From the NCBI RefSeq assembly GCF_016908715.1, contig NZ_JAFBEK010000004.1:62001-126000 (forward strand): a DNA stretch of 64,000 nucleotides. The letters are read 5' to 3'. Made by a program: the position numbers and the translations under genes. Positions 45,575 to 55,245 of the stretch are shown here, in pieces; the first letter of the stretch is position 1, and each line of letters starts with the position of its first letter. The notes under the pieces were generated by a model. It was not told where the DNA came from, made no database searches, and saw nothing but the letters and a program-made list of their open reading frames with translations. Source of the stretch: Leuconostoc rapi. Lineage in GTDB: Bacteria > Bacillota > Bacilli > Lactobacillales > Lactobacillaceae.

Positions 45575-46770
45575 CATTCAACCGTTAAATCATGTAAAAT
45601 AGCGTCGTACCCTTTCTCTTCTTCTATTGCTGACAATCTCAGCGGCGCTGCTATGATCGCTGTTATTTTTGCAAGAATAAGTGTGCCAATCGCAGCAAAA
45701 GCTATTGTAAACAAAATAGCAACTAACTGTTTCCAAAGTAATGAGATATTGCCACTAACTAACCCTGCGACACCACCAATATTTTTATCTGCAAACACAC
45801 CAGTTAGAATGGCACCAACAGCACCACCAATGCCATGAATACCAAAAGCATCTAAAGTATCATCATAGCCAAAACTATTTTTAACAAACGTAATGCCAGC
45901 AAATCCTATAATACCGGCCAGTAATCCCATGACAACCGCAGACCACGGTGCTACAAATCCCGCGGCAGGTGTAATGACCACTAATCCAGCAACACCACCG
46001 CTAGTTATGCCGGCTAGTGTGACTCTGCCATGCGTTTTGTACTCTACAAGCCCCCATGTCAGTACGCTCACAGCTGAAGCCAACCAAGTGTTAACCAAAG
46101 CTAGTACAGCTGTGCCATTTGCAGCCAATGCAGATCCCGAATTAAAGCCAAACCAACCTACCCAAAGTAATGCGCCACCGATCAAAACATATGATGGCCT
46201 AACCGGAATATGTTTGTCATTATGACGATGACCAATCATTAGTGCTAATACTAAACCAGTTACACCACTTGAAATATGGACAACAGTGCCACCAGCAAAA
46301 TCAATTGCACCCATTTGCGCTAGTAGACCACCACCCCAAACCATGTGTGCCAGAGGAGAATAAACAACAATTAACCATAAGGTAATAAACACAATCATCG
46401 CCTTAATTCGCATTCGACCAATAACAGATCCAGTAATAATGGCTGCTGTAATGATCGGAAACATGCCCTGAAACAATGCAAATGCGCCATCTGGAATTGT
46501 CAATGATTTAGTAGAATTTGTAAATGAAACATTAGCCAAAAACAAATGCTTAAAATTACCGATAATCTGACCACTACCACCAAAAGCTAACGAATAACCA
46601 ACTAAAAACCACGTTAATGAAGCAATACCAATGATTAAAACGGGTATAAACATCGTATGTAGTAAATTGCGTTTTTCACCTAAGCCACCATAAAAAAGTG
46701 CCAATCCTGGTGTCATTAACCAAACTAAAGCCGAAGATATCAACACCCAAGCCAAATCACCTGTATTCAT
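45574..46770 (-). CDS. amtB: Ammonium transporter
   Basis: 398 residues, 11 membrane helices, with the Amt signature (LVWLMTPGLALFYGGL near the N-terminus, DFAGGTVVHISSGVTGLVLAL and FGIHGIGGAVGAILTG with the paired pore histidines). AGGAG precedes the ATG. The usual GlnK partner gene is not adjacent. It takes up ammonium under nitrogen limitation. Confidence 0.95.
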   Translation of the reverse strand: MNTGDLAWVLISSALVWLMTPGLALFYGGLGEKRNLLHTMFIPVLIIGIASLTWFLVGYSLAFGGSGQIIGNFKHLFLANVSFTNSTKSLTIPDGAFALFQGMFPIITAAIITGSVIGRMRIKAMIVFITLWLIVVYSPLAHMVWGGGLLAQMGAIDFAGGTVVHISSGVTGLVLALMIGHRHNDKHIPVRPSYVLIGGALLWVGWFGFNSGSALAANGTAVLALVNTWLASAVSVLTWGLVEYKTHGRVTLAGITSGGVAGLVVITPAAGFVAPWSAVVMGLLAGIIGFAGITFVKNSFGYDDTLDAFGIHGIGGAVGAILTGVFADKNIGGVAGLVSGNISLLWKQLVAILFTIAFAAIGTLILAKITAIIAAPLRLSAIEEEKGYDAILHDLTVE

Positions 46771-46879
46771 AACAAAACTCCTCTTTATTTATTGGTACTA
46801 TCATATCAGGTATACCAATTTCAGTGTTTTAGTTGTGATAGGTTTTATGACACAATAAAATAAGTCGTTTAAACATAAA

Positions 46880-46914
46880 AACGATTACTCCCAATTAATG
46901 GGGAAGTAATCGTT
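46880..46914 (-). terminator. Terminator of pyk
   Basis: AACGATTAC pairs with GTAATCGTT, with an inner CCC/GGG pairing, followed by T-rich sequence on the minus strand, about 35 bases past the pyk stop. Confidence 0.8.
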
Positions 46915-46947
46915 CAAGATCTAACCAGCAAGTTAGAGTAATATACT

Positions 46948-48369
46948 TTATACTGTTTGAACAGTAATCATGTTTGTTGTACCTGATTGTGACATTGGTA
47001 CACCCGCAGCAATAACAATTGTATCACCAGAATTAGCCAAGCCTTGTTCTTTAACAGCTGTCTTAGCTAATGCAATCATCTCATCGATTGTTGCAGGTGC
47101 TTCATAGACAACTGGCACAACACCATAATTCAAAGTCAAACCACGTTGTACTCGTTCTGAATACGTAACTGCTAATACGTTAACATCAGGACGGTGCTTT
47201 GAAACCATACGAGCAGTGTAACCAGAGTTTGTTGAAACAACAACAGCCTTAGCACCTACACTGCGTGAAATACGTGTCACGGCAGATGCAACTGATTCAG
47301 TAGCACTTGATTCATCAAACAAAATGTCTTGATGACGACCATTTTCACGTAATGATGTTTCAGCCTTTTCATTGATTGCAGCCATTGTAGCAACAGATTC
47401 AACAGGATAATCACCATTGGCTGATTCTCCTGATAGCATTGTTGCATCAGTACCATCAAAGACAGCGTTGGCAACGTCGGAAGCTTCAGCACGTGTAGGG
47501 CGTGGGTTTTCTTCCATTGAATCAAGCATTTGAGTTGCTGTAATAACAGGCAAGCCAAACTTGTTCATCTTACGAATCATGTCTTTTTGGACCAAAGGCA
47601 CATTTTCAGCAGGAATTTCAACACCCATGTCACCACGTGGTACCATCAAAGCATCTGAAACTTCAAGGATTGCATCGAGATTATCAATACCTTCTTGAGA
47701 TTCAATCTTTGGAATGATTTGCACGTGTTCCATGTTCTTTTCTTTCAATAATGCACGAATTTCAAGCACATCTTCAGGCTTACGAACAAATGAAGCTGCA
47801 ATATAATTAATTTCGTGGTCTAAACCAAAGCGAATATCATCAGCATCTTTTTCCGTGATTCCAGGTAAATTAATTGACACACCAGGTGCGTTAACGCCCT
47901 TACGTGAACCTAAGATACCATCGTTATCGATACGCACAACAAGTTCGCGATTGGCTACGTCCTTTTCAAGAACAGTTGTGCCAAGCAAACCATCATCGAA
48001 CAAAACTTGTCCGCCTTCATTAACATCATCAAACAAACCGGCATAGGTAACAGCAATCTTTTCCTTTGTGCCTTCAAGGTTTTCATCCATTGCAATACGC
48101 AATGTGTCACCTGTATGGAATTCAATCTTACCATCAGCTTGCTTTGTTGTACGGATTTCTGCACCCTTTGTGTCCAACAAAATACCAACTGTTTTACCAG
48201 TGATCTTTTCAGCTTCATGAACTGCGTTCATACGACCCAAATGTTCTTCGTGATCACCGTGTGAGAAGTTAAAACGGAATACATTAGCACCCGCTTGGAT
48301 CAACTTTACGATTGTTTCGACATCAGATGATGACGGACCAAGTGTTGAGACGATTTTCGTCTTTTTCAT
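46948..48369 (-). CDS. pyk: Pyruvate kinase
   Basis: 473 residues, the short form without the C-terminal PEP-utiliser-like extension of Bacillus. TKIVSTLGPSS, FRFNFSHGDHEEH, the active-site IPKIESQEGIDN, MVPRGDMGVEIP and MLDSMEENPRPTRAEASDVANAVFDGTDA are all present. It makes pyruvate and ATP at the end of glycolysis or the phosphoketolase route. AAGGAG precedes the ATG. Monocistronic; strong codon bias toward common codons suggests high expression. Confidence 0.97.
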   Translation of the reverse strand: MKKTKIVSTLGPSSSDVETIVKLIQAGANVFRFNFSHGDHEEHLGRMNAVHEAEKITGKTVGILLDTKGAEIRTTKQADGKIEFHTGDTLRIAMDENLEGTKEKIAVTYAGLFDDVNEGGQVLFDDGLLGTTVLEKDVANRELVVRIDNDGILGSRKGVNAPGVSINLPGITEKDADDIRFGLDHEINYIAASFVRKPEDVLEIRALLKEKNMEHVQIIPKIESQEGIDNLDAILEVSDALMVPRGDMGVEIPAENVPLVQKDMIRKMNKFGLPVITATQMLDSMEENPRPTRAEASDVANAVFDGTDATMLSGESANGDYPVESVATMAAINEKAETSLRENGRHQDILFDESSATESVASAVTRISRSVGAKAVVVSTNSGYTARMVSKHRPDVNVLAVTYSERVQRGLTLNYGVVPVVYEAPATIDEMIALAKTAVKEQGLANSGDTIVIAAGVPMSQSGTTNMITVQTV

Positions 48370-48463
48370 GGTTAAATAGCTCCTTAGTTATCTTGGTTGT
48401 TGCTTGTGCAACTCTACCCAAACTCTATTTTATACATTATTAGTTGTTTACACAAGCCTAATA

Positions 48464-51400
48464 TTAATGACTTCTACGGAACACAATGTTATCATTCCCC
48501 AGTAATGGCGCCAATTCAATAATGACAGCGGTTTCATCAATCATCCAAAATTTCGCATCAAGTTTCTGATTACGATCACTTTTTTGCCAGTAAATAACAA
48601 CAGGATTATTACCGTGATATTTCTTCAAGACGTTAATCACATCACGTCGATTCTCTGCTGTATCATGCGTGTCATCAAACCTCAAAAACCAAGTCCCTTT
48701 CGCTAACGATTGTACGCTTGGTGCTAAGCTCATTTGATTAGCAATAACTGACAGCTTATCGTTATAACGATCTACTTTACCGGCAATTTGAACAATGACT
48801 CCTACTTTTAATAAATCACTAACTTTAACTAATAAATGACTAAAAATGGTCACGCTGATACTCCCTGTCATATCAGACACCGTTATAAAAGCCATTTCTT
48901 CACCTTTTTTTGTACGAGTCTTGCGAATATTATCCACCAACACAATGGCTTTTATCATTTGATTTTTTTGCGTTAGATCTGCTATCTGGTCAAGGTGTTG
49001 CGTGGTGATCATTTCCGAATAACTGTCCAACGGGTGACCAGATAAGTTAACGCCAATCACTTCTTTTTCATGTGCTAATTTTTCAGTTGAGGAAAACTCA
49101 GCTATTTTTTTGATCTTAGTTTCATTTAAAATAAGGTCACCAAAACTAGCTGCCTCGATCAAATCATCCAATGCACTAATCAACTCTGCTCGATTATATC
49201 CAAAATCGTCTAATGCACCAGCATAAACAAGTTGAACTAAAATATCATGCTTACGAAACTTATCTGGTAAGCGGCGTACAAATGATTGAAACGATTGAAA
49301 TTTGCCGTTATTGTGGCGCTCTTCTAGAAGAGTTGTCACAAAATCGGTTCGTACACCTCGAATATTATTTAACCCCATCTGCAGCGTCTCATCGGCTGAT
49401 GTCCAAAATCTTTGTGATTGATTAACATTTGGCGCTTTCACTGTAATATCGCGTATCTTTGCCGCCATGACATAGCGGCGCACCTTATCAGGAGAACCCA
49501 AATTAGCATTCAAGACTGCAGTAAAGAAGGCCACAGGATAATGTGCTTTCATGTATGCAAGTTCAAAAGATAATTTGCTATAGGCAACAGCATGAGATCT
49601 ATTAAATCCATAATTTGCGAATTCATCAATATAAGCAAAAATCTGTTCGGCCTGACTCACATCATGTCCTAATGACACAGCACCAGCAACAAACTGCTCA
49701 TGCATCGCCGCCATTTTTTCTAGTTTTTTCTTAGACATCGCACTACGTAAAATGTCGGCTTCGCTCAAAGTGAAGCCAGCATAAGCTTCAGCAACTAACA
49801 TCACCTGTTCTTGATAAACAATAATGCCAAATGTCGGCGCTAAAATTGTCTTCAAACTTGGATCAGGCATAGTGACATTTTCAAGTCCGTGGCGTCGCTT
49901 AATAAACGTCTCAATATTACGACTAGGGCCTGGACGATATAATGCGTTAACTGCTACAATATGTTCAAAAGTAGCGGGTTTTAATTGCCGTAGCACGTTT
50001 TTAATACCCGGTGATTCGAACTGAAAGATACCATCCGTATCGCCCGCAGCATATAAAGCTAATGTTTTATCATCATCAAGTGGAATATTACTAATGTTAA
50101 AATGTTTAGGTAGATTTGGTTGTGCTGCGTAAAGTGTTTGTGCCAAAATGGATAAATTAGATAATCCTAATACATCAATTTTGAGTAACCCTAAGGCCTC
50201 TACTGGATTTTTTTCAAATTGCGTCAATAAACGGTCATCTGTTCCCGACTGCACAGGTAATGTTTTTACCAAAGCATCTGCACTCAATACGACTCCTGCA
50301 GCGTGCGTTGAATAATTACGGGGCAAGCCCTCAATTTGTTGCGCAACTTTCAACAACAGATCACCATTTTCAATCGAGGACAACGTATTTTTTAGATTAT
50401 CTGATACTTCTAGTGCATTTTGAATGGTTACCTTGCGACCCTGCTTGGGTTGAGGAACAGCATTACTAATGCGACTCATCATTGCTTGTGATACGCCGAA
50501 AACTCGGGCTGTATCTCGTAGTGCCTGTTTAGCAGCTAGTGTACCGAATGTTAAAATTTGAGCAAAATTACGTTGGCCATATTTATCATGCAGGTAAGCT
50601 AATACTAAGTCACGTTTATTGTCAGGCCAGTCAATATCAATATCTGGCATTTGAACACGTTCTGGATTTAAAAATCGTTCAAAAAGCAGCCCAAATTGCA
50701 GCGGATCTACATCAGTAATACGTAATGCATAGGCCACCAAAGAACCCGCTGCAGAACCACGCCCCGCACCCATTTGAATGTCTTTTTGATGCGCAAAATT
50801 AACAATATCCCACACAATCAAAAAATAATCATTAAATCCCAAGCGATTAATGGTGTCTAATTCATTCTTCAGTCGTTCTTCATAGCGATCTTCTGACACT
50901 TTCTTTGATTTAAGACGATCGGATAATCCTTTTTCCGAAATAAATCTTAAATATTCACCGGCTGTTTGCCCAGGGTTTGGTAATGCAAATGCCGGTAATG
51001 ATGCAGTTTGTTTGAAAACAATATCAACCTGACTTTTTGAGACAAGTTGTTCATTATGTTGATAGGCTATTTTTAGCGCATCAGTTGCTAAATAGGCTGC
51101 TTTAATTTGGTTCAGATCTTCTAAAGTGTGTGTCCCTAATTGCTGCGATAATGCTTTAATACCATCCAATTGTGCATTTGCATCAATTGCTTTTAACACT
51201 TGTGTTGTAAAAGCATCATCAGGATTAAGATAATCCACATCATCTAGCGCAATCAATTGTGCTTGGTTTGCGCGACTAAAGCTAACTAGACGCGCTTGAA
51301 TTTGTGATGCCAAACTGGGATTAATTCCTAAATATAAATTTTCTGACTTTATTTGCCTCGTTAAGTCTTGCCAGTATTCAGTTGAATCATCATATTCGGC

Positions 51401-51805
51401 TGCGATAAATTGTGCTAATTCACTATCTTGCGATAAAATCACATTGATGCCATCTAAGTGGTCAGCAATAACTGTCAGGGTCATATCTGATGATTTACTT
51501 GTCATTTTAGCAGACGAAATCCACATTAAATTTTGGTAACCCACTTGATTTTCAGCAATCAATAACATGGGAAACGTAGTTGCTGTATTGACCAAACCAT
51601 TAATAAACAATGTCACACCAAACAACGGCTTTATACCATACTTTTTAGCTGTTTGATAAAAGTCAACTGCCCCGTACATCACGTTGATGTCTGTCAGGGT
51701 CATTGCTTCATAATGCTTAGCTTTAGCTACTTGAATAATCTGTTCAATTGTATTCGGATTTTTTAATAAGCTGTAGGCGCTCAAGATTTGTAAAGGTGCG
51801 TACAT
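48464..51805 (-). CDS. dnaE: DNA polymerase III alpha subunit DnaE
   Basis: 1113 residues from the ATG reading MYAPLQILSAY, preceded by GGAGG. The N-terminal PHP domain lacks the usual metal histidines: QILSAYSLL stands where HVHSAYSLL is expected and TLTDIN where LTDH is expected. The polymerase core has GAGRGSAAGSLVAYAL and MPDIDIDWPD with the catalytic Asp residues. Helix-hairpin-helix and C-terminal OB domain (IVLVDNIRKTRTKKGEEMAFITVSD) follow. Firmicutes DnaE extends RNA primers before handing over to PolC. Confidence 0.95.
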   Translation of the reverse strand: MYAPLQILSAYSLLKNPNTIEQIIQVAKAKHYEAMTLTDINVMYGAVDFYQTAKKYGIKPLFGVTLFINGLVNTATTFPMLLIAENQVGYQNLMWISSAKMTSKSSDMTLTVIADHLDGINVILSQDSELAQFIAAEYDDSTEYWQDLTRQIKSENLYLGINPSLASQIQARLVSFSRANQAQLIALDDVDYLNPDDAFTTQVLKAIDANAQLDGIKALSQQLGTHTLEDLNQIKAAYLATDALKIAYQHNEQLVSKSQVDIVFKQTASLPAFALPNPGQTAGEYLRFISEKGLSDRLKSKKVSEDRYEERLKNELDTINRLGFNDYFLIVWDIVNFAHQKDIQMGAGRGSAAGSLVAYALRITDVDPLQFGLLFERFLNPERVQMPDIDIDWPDNKRDLVLAYLHDKYGQRNFAQILTFGTLAAKQALRDTARVFGVSQAMMSRISNAVPQPKQGRKVTIQNALEVSDNLKNTLSSIENGDLLLKVAQQIEGLPRNYSTHAAGVVLSADALVKTLPVQSGTDDRLLTQFEKNPVEALGLLKIDVLGLSNLSILAQTLYAAQPNLPKHFNISNIPLDDDKTLALYAAGDTDGIFQFESPGIKNVLRQLKPATFEHIVAVNALYRPGPSRNIETFIKRRHGLENVTMPDPSLKTILAPTFGIIVYQEQVMLVAEAYAGFTLSEADILRSAMSKKKLEKMAAMHEQFVAGAVSLGHDVSQAEQIFAYIDEFANYGFNRSHAVAYSKLSFELAYMKAHYPVAFFTAVLNANLGSPDKVRRYVMAAKIRDITVKAPNVNQSQRFWTSADETLQMGLNNIRGVRTDFVTTLLEERHNNGKFQSFQSFVRRLPDKFRKHDILVQLVYAGALDDFGYNRAELISALDDLIEAASFGDLILNETKIKKIAEFSSTEKLAHEKEVIGVNLSGHPLDSYSEMITTQHLDQIADLTQKNQMIKAIVLVDNIRKTRTKKGEEMAFITVSDMTGSISVTIFSHLLVKVSDLLKVGVIVQIAGKVDRYNDKLSVIANQMSLAPSVQSLAKGTWFLRFDDTHDTAENRRDVINVLKKYHGNNPVVIYWQKSDRNQKLDAKFWMIDETAVIIELAPLLGNDNIVFRRSH

Positions 51806-51931
51806 TGGTCCTCCACTAACCCTCATATAGAGATGCGAAAATTTGTTCCCTTTAATTATACACGAAAAAGGTGAAAAAGGTTGCGATTTTTCATAAAAAG
51901 CGTATGATAGTTTTGTAAAGAGGTGAAACTT

Positions 51932-52129
51932 ATGAAGTTTATTACTGCGGCTGTTTGGTCAATTATTTTTGGTGAAATTTTGGGATATATCGTCTCTCAA
52001 TTAACTGGTGTTACTTATTCATTTGTATCTGTTGCCATTGTGACATTTATCGTTGGAGAAATTTCAATGATTGCAATCCCAACACTTTCAGGATCAGCTG
52101 CGCCAAAAGAAGTTTTAACTGAAAAGTAA
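51932..52129 (+). CDS. Small membrane protein, DUF2929 (YjzD-like)
   Basis: 65 residues from the ATG reading MKFITAAVWS, with AAAGAGG upstream. It has two membrane helices (residues ~2-23 and ~30-52) and a short charged tail. The pattern WSIIFGEILGYIVSQLTG resembles YjzD/DUF2929 of Firmicutes. Function unknown. Monocistronic, ended by a hairpin shared with the aromatic operon. Confidence 0.75.
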   Translation: MKFITAAVWSIIFGEILGYIVSQLTGVTYSFVSVAIVTFIVGEISMIAIPTLSGSAAPKEVLTEK

Positions 52130-52132
52130 AAG

Positions 52133-52162
52133 AAAAAACGTGAATTTGATTTCACGTTTTTT
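52133..52162. terminator. Bidirectional terminator at the end of the aromatic operon
   Basis: AAAAAACGTGAA pairs with TTCACGTTTTTT around six bases; T tracts on both strands serve the small membrane protein gene and the convergent aro operon. Confidence 0.88.
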
Positions 52163-53044
52163 TTATTGCCAAGCTGCCAGTAATTGGCTAACTGTGAGCT
52201 GCCCAGGCGCGCTTGGTACCGCATGATCAAGTACCGCGAAAGTCATTTCCGAACCATAAGTATAACCCATAATCCGCGAGCGACGCCCAAGTTCACCCAT
52301 ACTCATTGTGACCAAAGGTTGCTTAACGGTTGCAGCACGTGTCTCGTCTAAAAGACGTTGTACATCTTGCTCATTTTTAGGCATCACAGCTAGTTTGATA
52401 ATGTCCACACCACTTTGTGCCATATCTTGAATAAAAGCTGTCACATCTGGTGTCTGTTCAAAATCATGATAGGACAAAATAACCGGAACACCAACTTGCT
52501 GTGCTGTCGCTATAATTTTGTCGCGTAGGTCGCTATCCAAAGTGTATTCAATATCTACAGCCGTAAAATGATAACCAGAACGCAACGCCGTCACAATAAA
52601 AGTCGCATACGCAATCGGTGACATTTCACCTCTCCCCCCTTGCGATTTTGTCCGGTACGTTAGAATAATGGGAAAGCTACCTATCGTATTAAACACCGAT
52701 CCCGTTAATTCTTTTATAATTTGCGCATTCATTGCTGGCCAATTGGCGTTAAATTCTTGCTGTGCTTTATCCATTTCTGCAAGCATTTTGGCCTCAGTCA
52801 TAGCTGTTAATTTTTTCTGAGCGAGTTCGGTTTGTGCTCCTGCCCTAACTTGTTGCCACATCACTGCTTGACTAAAATCATCAGCAATATAATCGGCTCG
52901 CCATTCAACAATATCTGGATTTTGCTCTTGTAATTGGTTGGCAAAAGGTGTCAACTTGTCGGTTGGTCCCAATGTTAAAGGCACGGCAATAACCGGCTTA
53001 TTGGTGATGCTTTTGGGTAATTGAAGAACTTCTCGTAGGGTCAT
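52163..53044 (-). CDS. aroD: 3-dehydroquinate dehydratase, type I
   Basis: 293 residues from the ATG that overlaps the pheA stop (ATGA). Type I features are KPVIAVPLT, DIVEWRADYI, LSYHDFEQTP with the catalytic His, and IIKLAVMPKNEQD with the Schiff-base Lys; GRRSRIMGYTYGSEMTFA closes the barrel. Somewhat longer than the usual ~250 residues. It performs the third shikimate step. Last gene of the ten-gene aromatic operon. Confidence 0.93.
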   Translation of the reverse strand: MTLREVLQLPKSITNKPVIAVPLTLGPTDKLTPFANQLQEQNPDIVEWRADYIADDFSQAVMWQQVRAGAQTELAQKKLTAMTEAKMLAEMDKAQQEFNANWPAMNAQIIKELTGSVFNTIGSFPIILTYRTKSQGGRGEMSPIAYATFIVTALRSGYHFTAVDIEYTLDSDLRDKIIATAQQVGVPVILSYHDFEQTPDVTAFIQDMAQSGVDIIKLAVMPKNEQDVQRLLDETRAATVKQPLVTMSMGELGRRSRIMGYTYGSEMTFAVLDHAVPSAPGQLTVSQLLAAWQ

Positions 53045-53595
53045 TTTATTTGATACACAACCCAAATCATCTGTGGCGCTAATTGTTGCCTAATATGATA
53101 ATTTGGATTTTCACTTTCTGGTAGTTTTAAAAATTGCTTTTCTGATACAATTGTAAACCGATTTTGGTCATTTATAAAGTCTGACATTGCGACTGGTTTG
53201 CTGGGAGAAAAAATAATAGACGGCCCCCAAGCATTATCTAAATGATTTGTTCTTAAATATTGCCGTAATAAGCCCTCTGTTGCGGCATGAATAATTGCTA
53301 TGTTACGTTGATATGCCACATTTTCAATCAGGCTCATTGGCATGAGTGGTAATGAAAAAGTTGAAATAATATCTAATCGTGCCCATTCCAAATAATTCAT
53401 GTCTGCCCAATTTAAATCCTGTACTTGATTCGATTTAAAAGCCACCGGCATGATCAATTGTTCGCCAACATAATCATCTAAATGCGTTAATATGTCTTCA
53501 AAACTTTGATGTAATACTAATTCCTCATGCGTGACATAGTATTGCGCTGCCAGTTGTGAGTCTGTTCCTATCGGCCCTAATGTGTGTAATTTCAT
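53041..53595 (-). CDS. pheA: Prephenate dehydratase-like protein, short and divergent
   Basis: 184 residues, against about 270-280 for ordinary prephenate dehydratases. The N-terminus (MKLHTLGPIGTDSQLAAQYY) resembles the LGPxGTFSxxA start and NRFTIVS resembles the catalytic TRF region, but with Asn in place of Thr. The C-terminal ACT (phenylalanine-binding) domain is absent. Its place between aroK/CM and aroD, overlapping both by four bases, supports the step prephenate to phenylpyruvate. Without ACT it should lack phenylalanine feedback. The family call is mostly by position and partial motifs. Confidence 0.6.
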   Translation of the reverse strand: MKLHTLGPIGTDSQLAAQYYVTHEELVLHQSFEDILTHLDDYVGEQLIMPVAFKSNQVQDLNWADMNYLEWARLDIISTFSLPLMPMSLIENVAYQRNIAIIHAATEGLLRQYLRTNHLDNAWGPSIIFSPSKPVAMSDFINDQNRFTIVSEKQFLKLPESENPNYHIRQQLAPQMIWVVYQIK

Positions 53596-54392
53596 CGTTT
53601 TAATTGTTCATTTTCTTTATTAATAGCAGATGTGGTCAATATTGACATGATTTGATCAATCATATCATCAGTAATATCCTTAGAGTTCTCAAAATCATAT
53701 TTTAGTAACTCACGCATTTTCAACATACGCGGTTGTTGAACAGTCTGCATATCAAATTTTTCTTTATATTGTGCCACTGACGATACAACTTGCATGCGTT
53801 TTTCGATGAGTTGAAAAATTTGACGATCAAAAGCATCTATTTCCGAACGCAGTTGCAATAAGGCTAACTCATCTTCGTTTGAACTAAAGAGTGCGACAAT
53901 CTCGGCAGCAATTCGCTCAGGTGTTTTTCCTACTGTTTCAACTGTAAAATTAGCAATACGTTCATATTTAGGATCACGCTGTTGCCATAAGTTGAAAAAA
54001 GCAACCGCTGACTTTTCTTGTAATAGTGGGCGTTGCCCCTCAAGTAATAATCGACTAATTGTACTTTCCAAATTACCATGTAAATAAATAACCGTTGCTG
54101 GTGAATCTCTTAATATGTCTAAATTTTCAGCCCTTTCAACAACACCGCCACCAGTAGCCACAATACCGTTAAACGTTTGTACCTCTGATAAAACTTGTGT
54201 TTCAAGTTCACGAAAACCAGTTTCACCACGCGTAGTAAATATTTCTGAAATAGATTGATTCGCTATACGCTCGATTTCCGAGTCAACATCTATAAACAAC
54301 GACTGATGTTGTCGCGCTATTTCTTGACCCACCGTGGTCTTACCAGCGCCCATAAATCCAACCAACATTAAGGTTTGCGGCTCTTTAATCAT
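53592..54392 (-). CDS. aroK: Shikimate kinase fused to chorismate mutase
   Basis: 266 residues from the second ATG (MIKEPQTLML), the one correctly spaced from AGGAG. Residues ~1-170 are shikimate kinase: Walker A GFMGAGKTTVG, DVDSEIE, GETGFRELE and ATGGGVV, and the lid EGQRPLL. Residues ~178-262 are an AroQ-type chorismate mutase (LRSEIDAFDRQIFQLIEKRMQVVSSVAQYK, then a helix with VQQPRMLKMRELL). The kinase makes shikimate 3-phosphate; the mutase makes prephenate. A free-standing or DAHPS/PheA-fused mutase is common, but a kinase fusion is not. Overlaps tyrA and pheA. Confidence 0.88.
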   Translation of the reverse strand: MIKEPQTLMLVGFMGAGKTTVGQEIARQHQSLFIDVDSEIERIANQSISEIFTTRGETGFRELETQVLSEVQTFNGIVATGGGVVERAENLDILRDSPATVIYLHGNLESTISRLLLEGQRPLLQEKSAVAFFNLWQQRDPKYERIANFTVETVGKTPERIAAEIVALFSSNEDELALLQLRSEIDAFDRQIFQLIEKRMQVVSSVAQYKEKFDMQTVQQPRMLKMRELLKYDFENSKDITDDMIDQIMSILTTSAINKENEQLKR

Positions 54393-55245
54393 CATTTCTC
54401 CTAACTAACAATCGCTGGCGTGATATTTGAGCAGCATGAATCATTTTAGTGAGGTTCATTGCATCATCGGCAGTCAACGCCTGATTAAACGCTTCTAATT
54501 CAGCTATTAGCGCGCGATTATTTGTCAATACACTTGCTTTATTACTCAATAATACATCTGTCCAAAGTTTGGGATCACTTTGAGCAATACGTGTTGTATC
54601 TTTAAATCCACCAGCAACATACTGACCAAAATTTTCTGAAGGTCCTAATTGTTTGACCGCAGCATTCACCAGTGCAAACGCTACAATATGGGGTACATCA
54701 CTAACCATCGCCATCAAATCGTCATGTGCTGTAACATCAATTGATGTAAAATGTGCCTGAATTGGCGCTAAAACTGTTTTTAATTGCTTTATGCGCTGTT
54801 GCCCCATTTGGTTTGGTATTAAAAAATAAGGGGTTCCAACATATAAGCGCTCATCTGCGTATGTCACACCAGTTTTGTGCGTTCCAGCCATGGCGTGGCC
54901 TCCAATAAACGCAACATGCTGCAGTTCTGAATTTGCAAAAGCCATGATCTCATTTTTCGTTGAACCTGTATCTGTAATAATGACATTTGATTTGAGAATT
55001 ATTTTCGATAATTCTTTCATTGCTTGTTTAATAATTGAAACCGGTGTTGCTAAAATGATTATATCAGCCTGTCCTGCAACGTCTATGAGGTTATCAGAGA
55101 TTTCAGACACTATATTACTTTTTAAAGCAGCCTTTCGTGTCGCGTCTTTTGTATCGACACCAATCACGTGATTATCACTTTGTTGGTTTAAAATTAACGC
55201 TAACGAGGCGCCCATCTCACCCAACCCTTGAACGACGATGTTCAT
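54385..55245 (-). CDS. tyrA: Prephenate dehydrogenase
   Basis: 286 residues. The NAD-binding Rossmann start MNIVVQGLGEMGASLALIL, IIILATPVSIIKQAMKEL, ITDTGSTKNEI and the catalytic His in FIGGHAMAGTHKTGV identify the TyrA core. There is no ACT or chorismate mutase domain. It oxidatively decarboxylates prephenate to 4-hydroxyphenylpyruvate for tyrosine. Its ATG overlaps the aroA stop. Confidence 0.94.
   Translation of the reverse strand: MNIVVQGLGEMGASLALILNQQSDNHVIGVDTKDATRKAALKSNIVSEISDNLIDVAGQADIIILATPVSIIKQAMKELSKIILKSNVIITDTGSTKNEIMAFANSELQHVAFIGGHAMAGTHKTGVTYADERLYVGTPYFLIPNQMGQQRIKQLKTVLAPIQAHFTSIDVTAHDDLMAMVSDVPHIVAFALVNAAVKQLGPSENFGQYVAGGFKDTTRIAQSDPKLWTDVLLSNKASVLTNNRALIAELEAFNQALTADDAMNLTKMIHAAQISRQRLLVRRNDD

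Noticed and set aside
45653-46225. Plus-strand reading frames opposite amtB
   Set aside because: Pro/Ala/Thr-rich shadows of membrane-helix codons; no start signals or family likeness.
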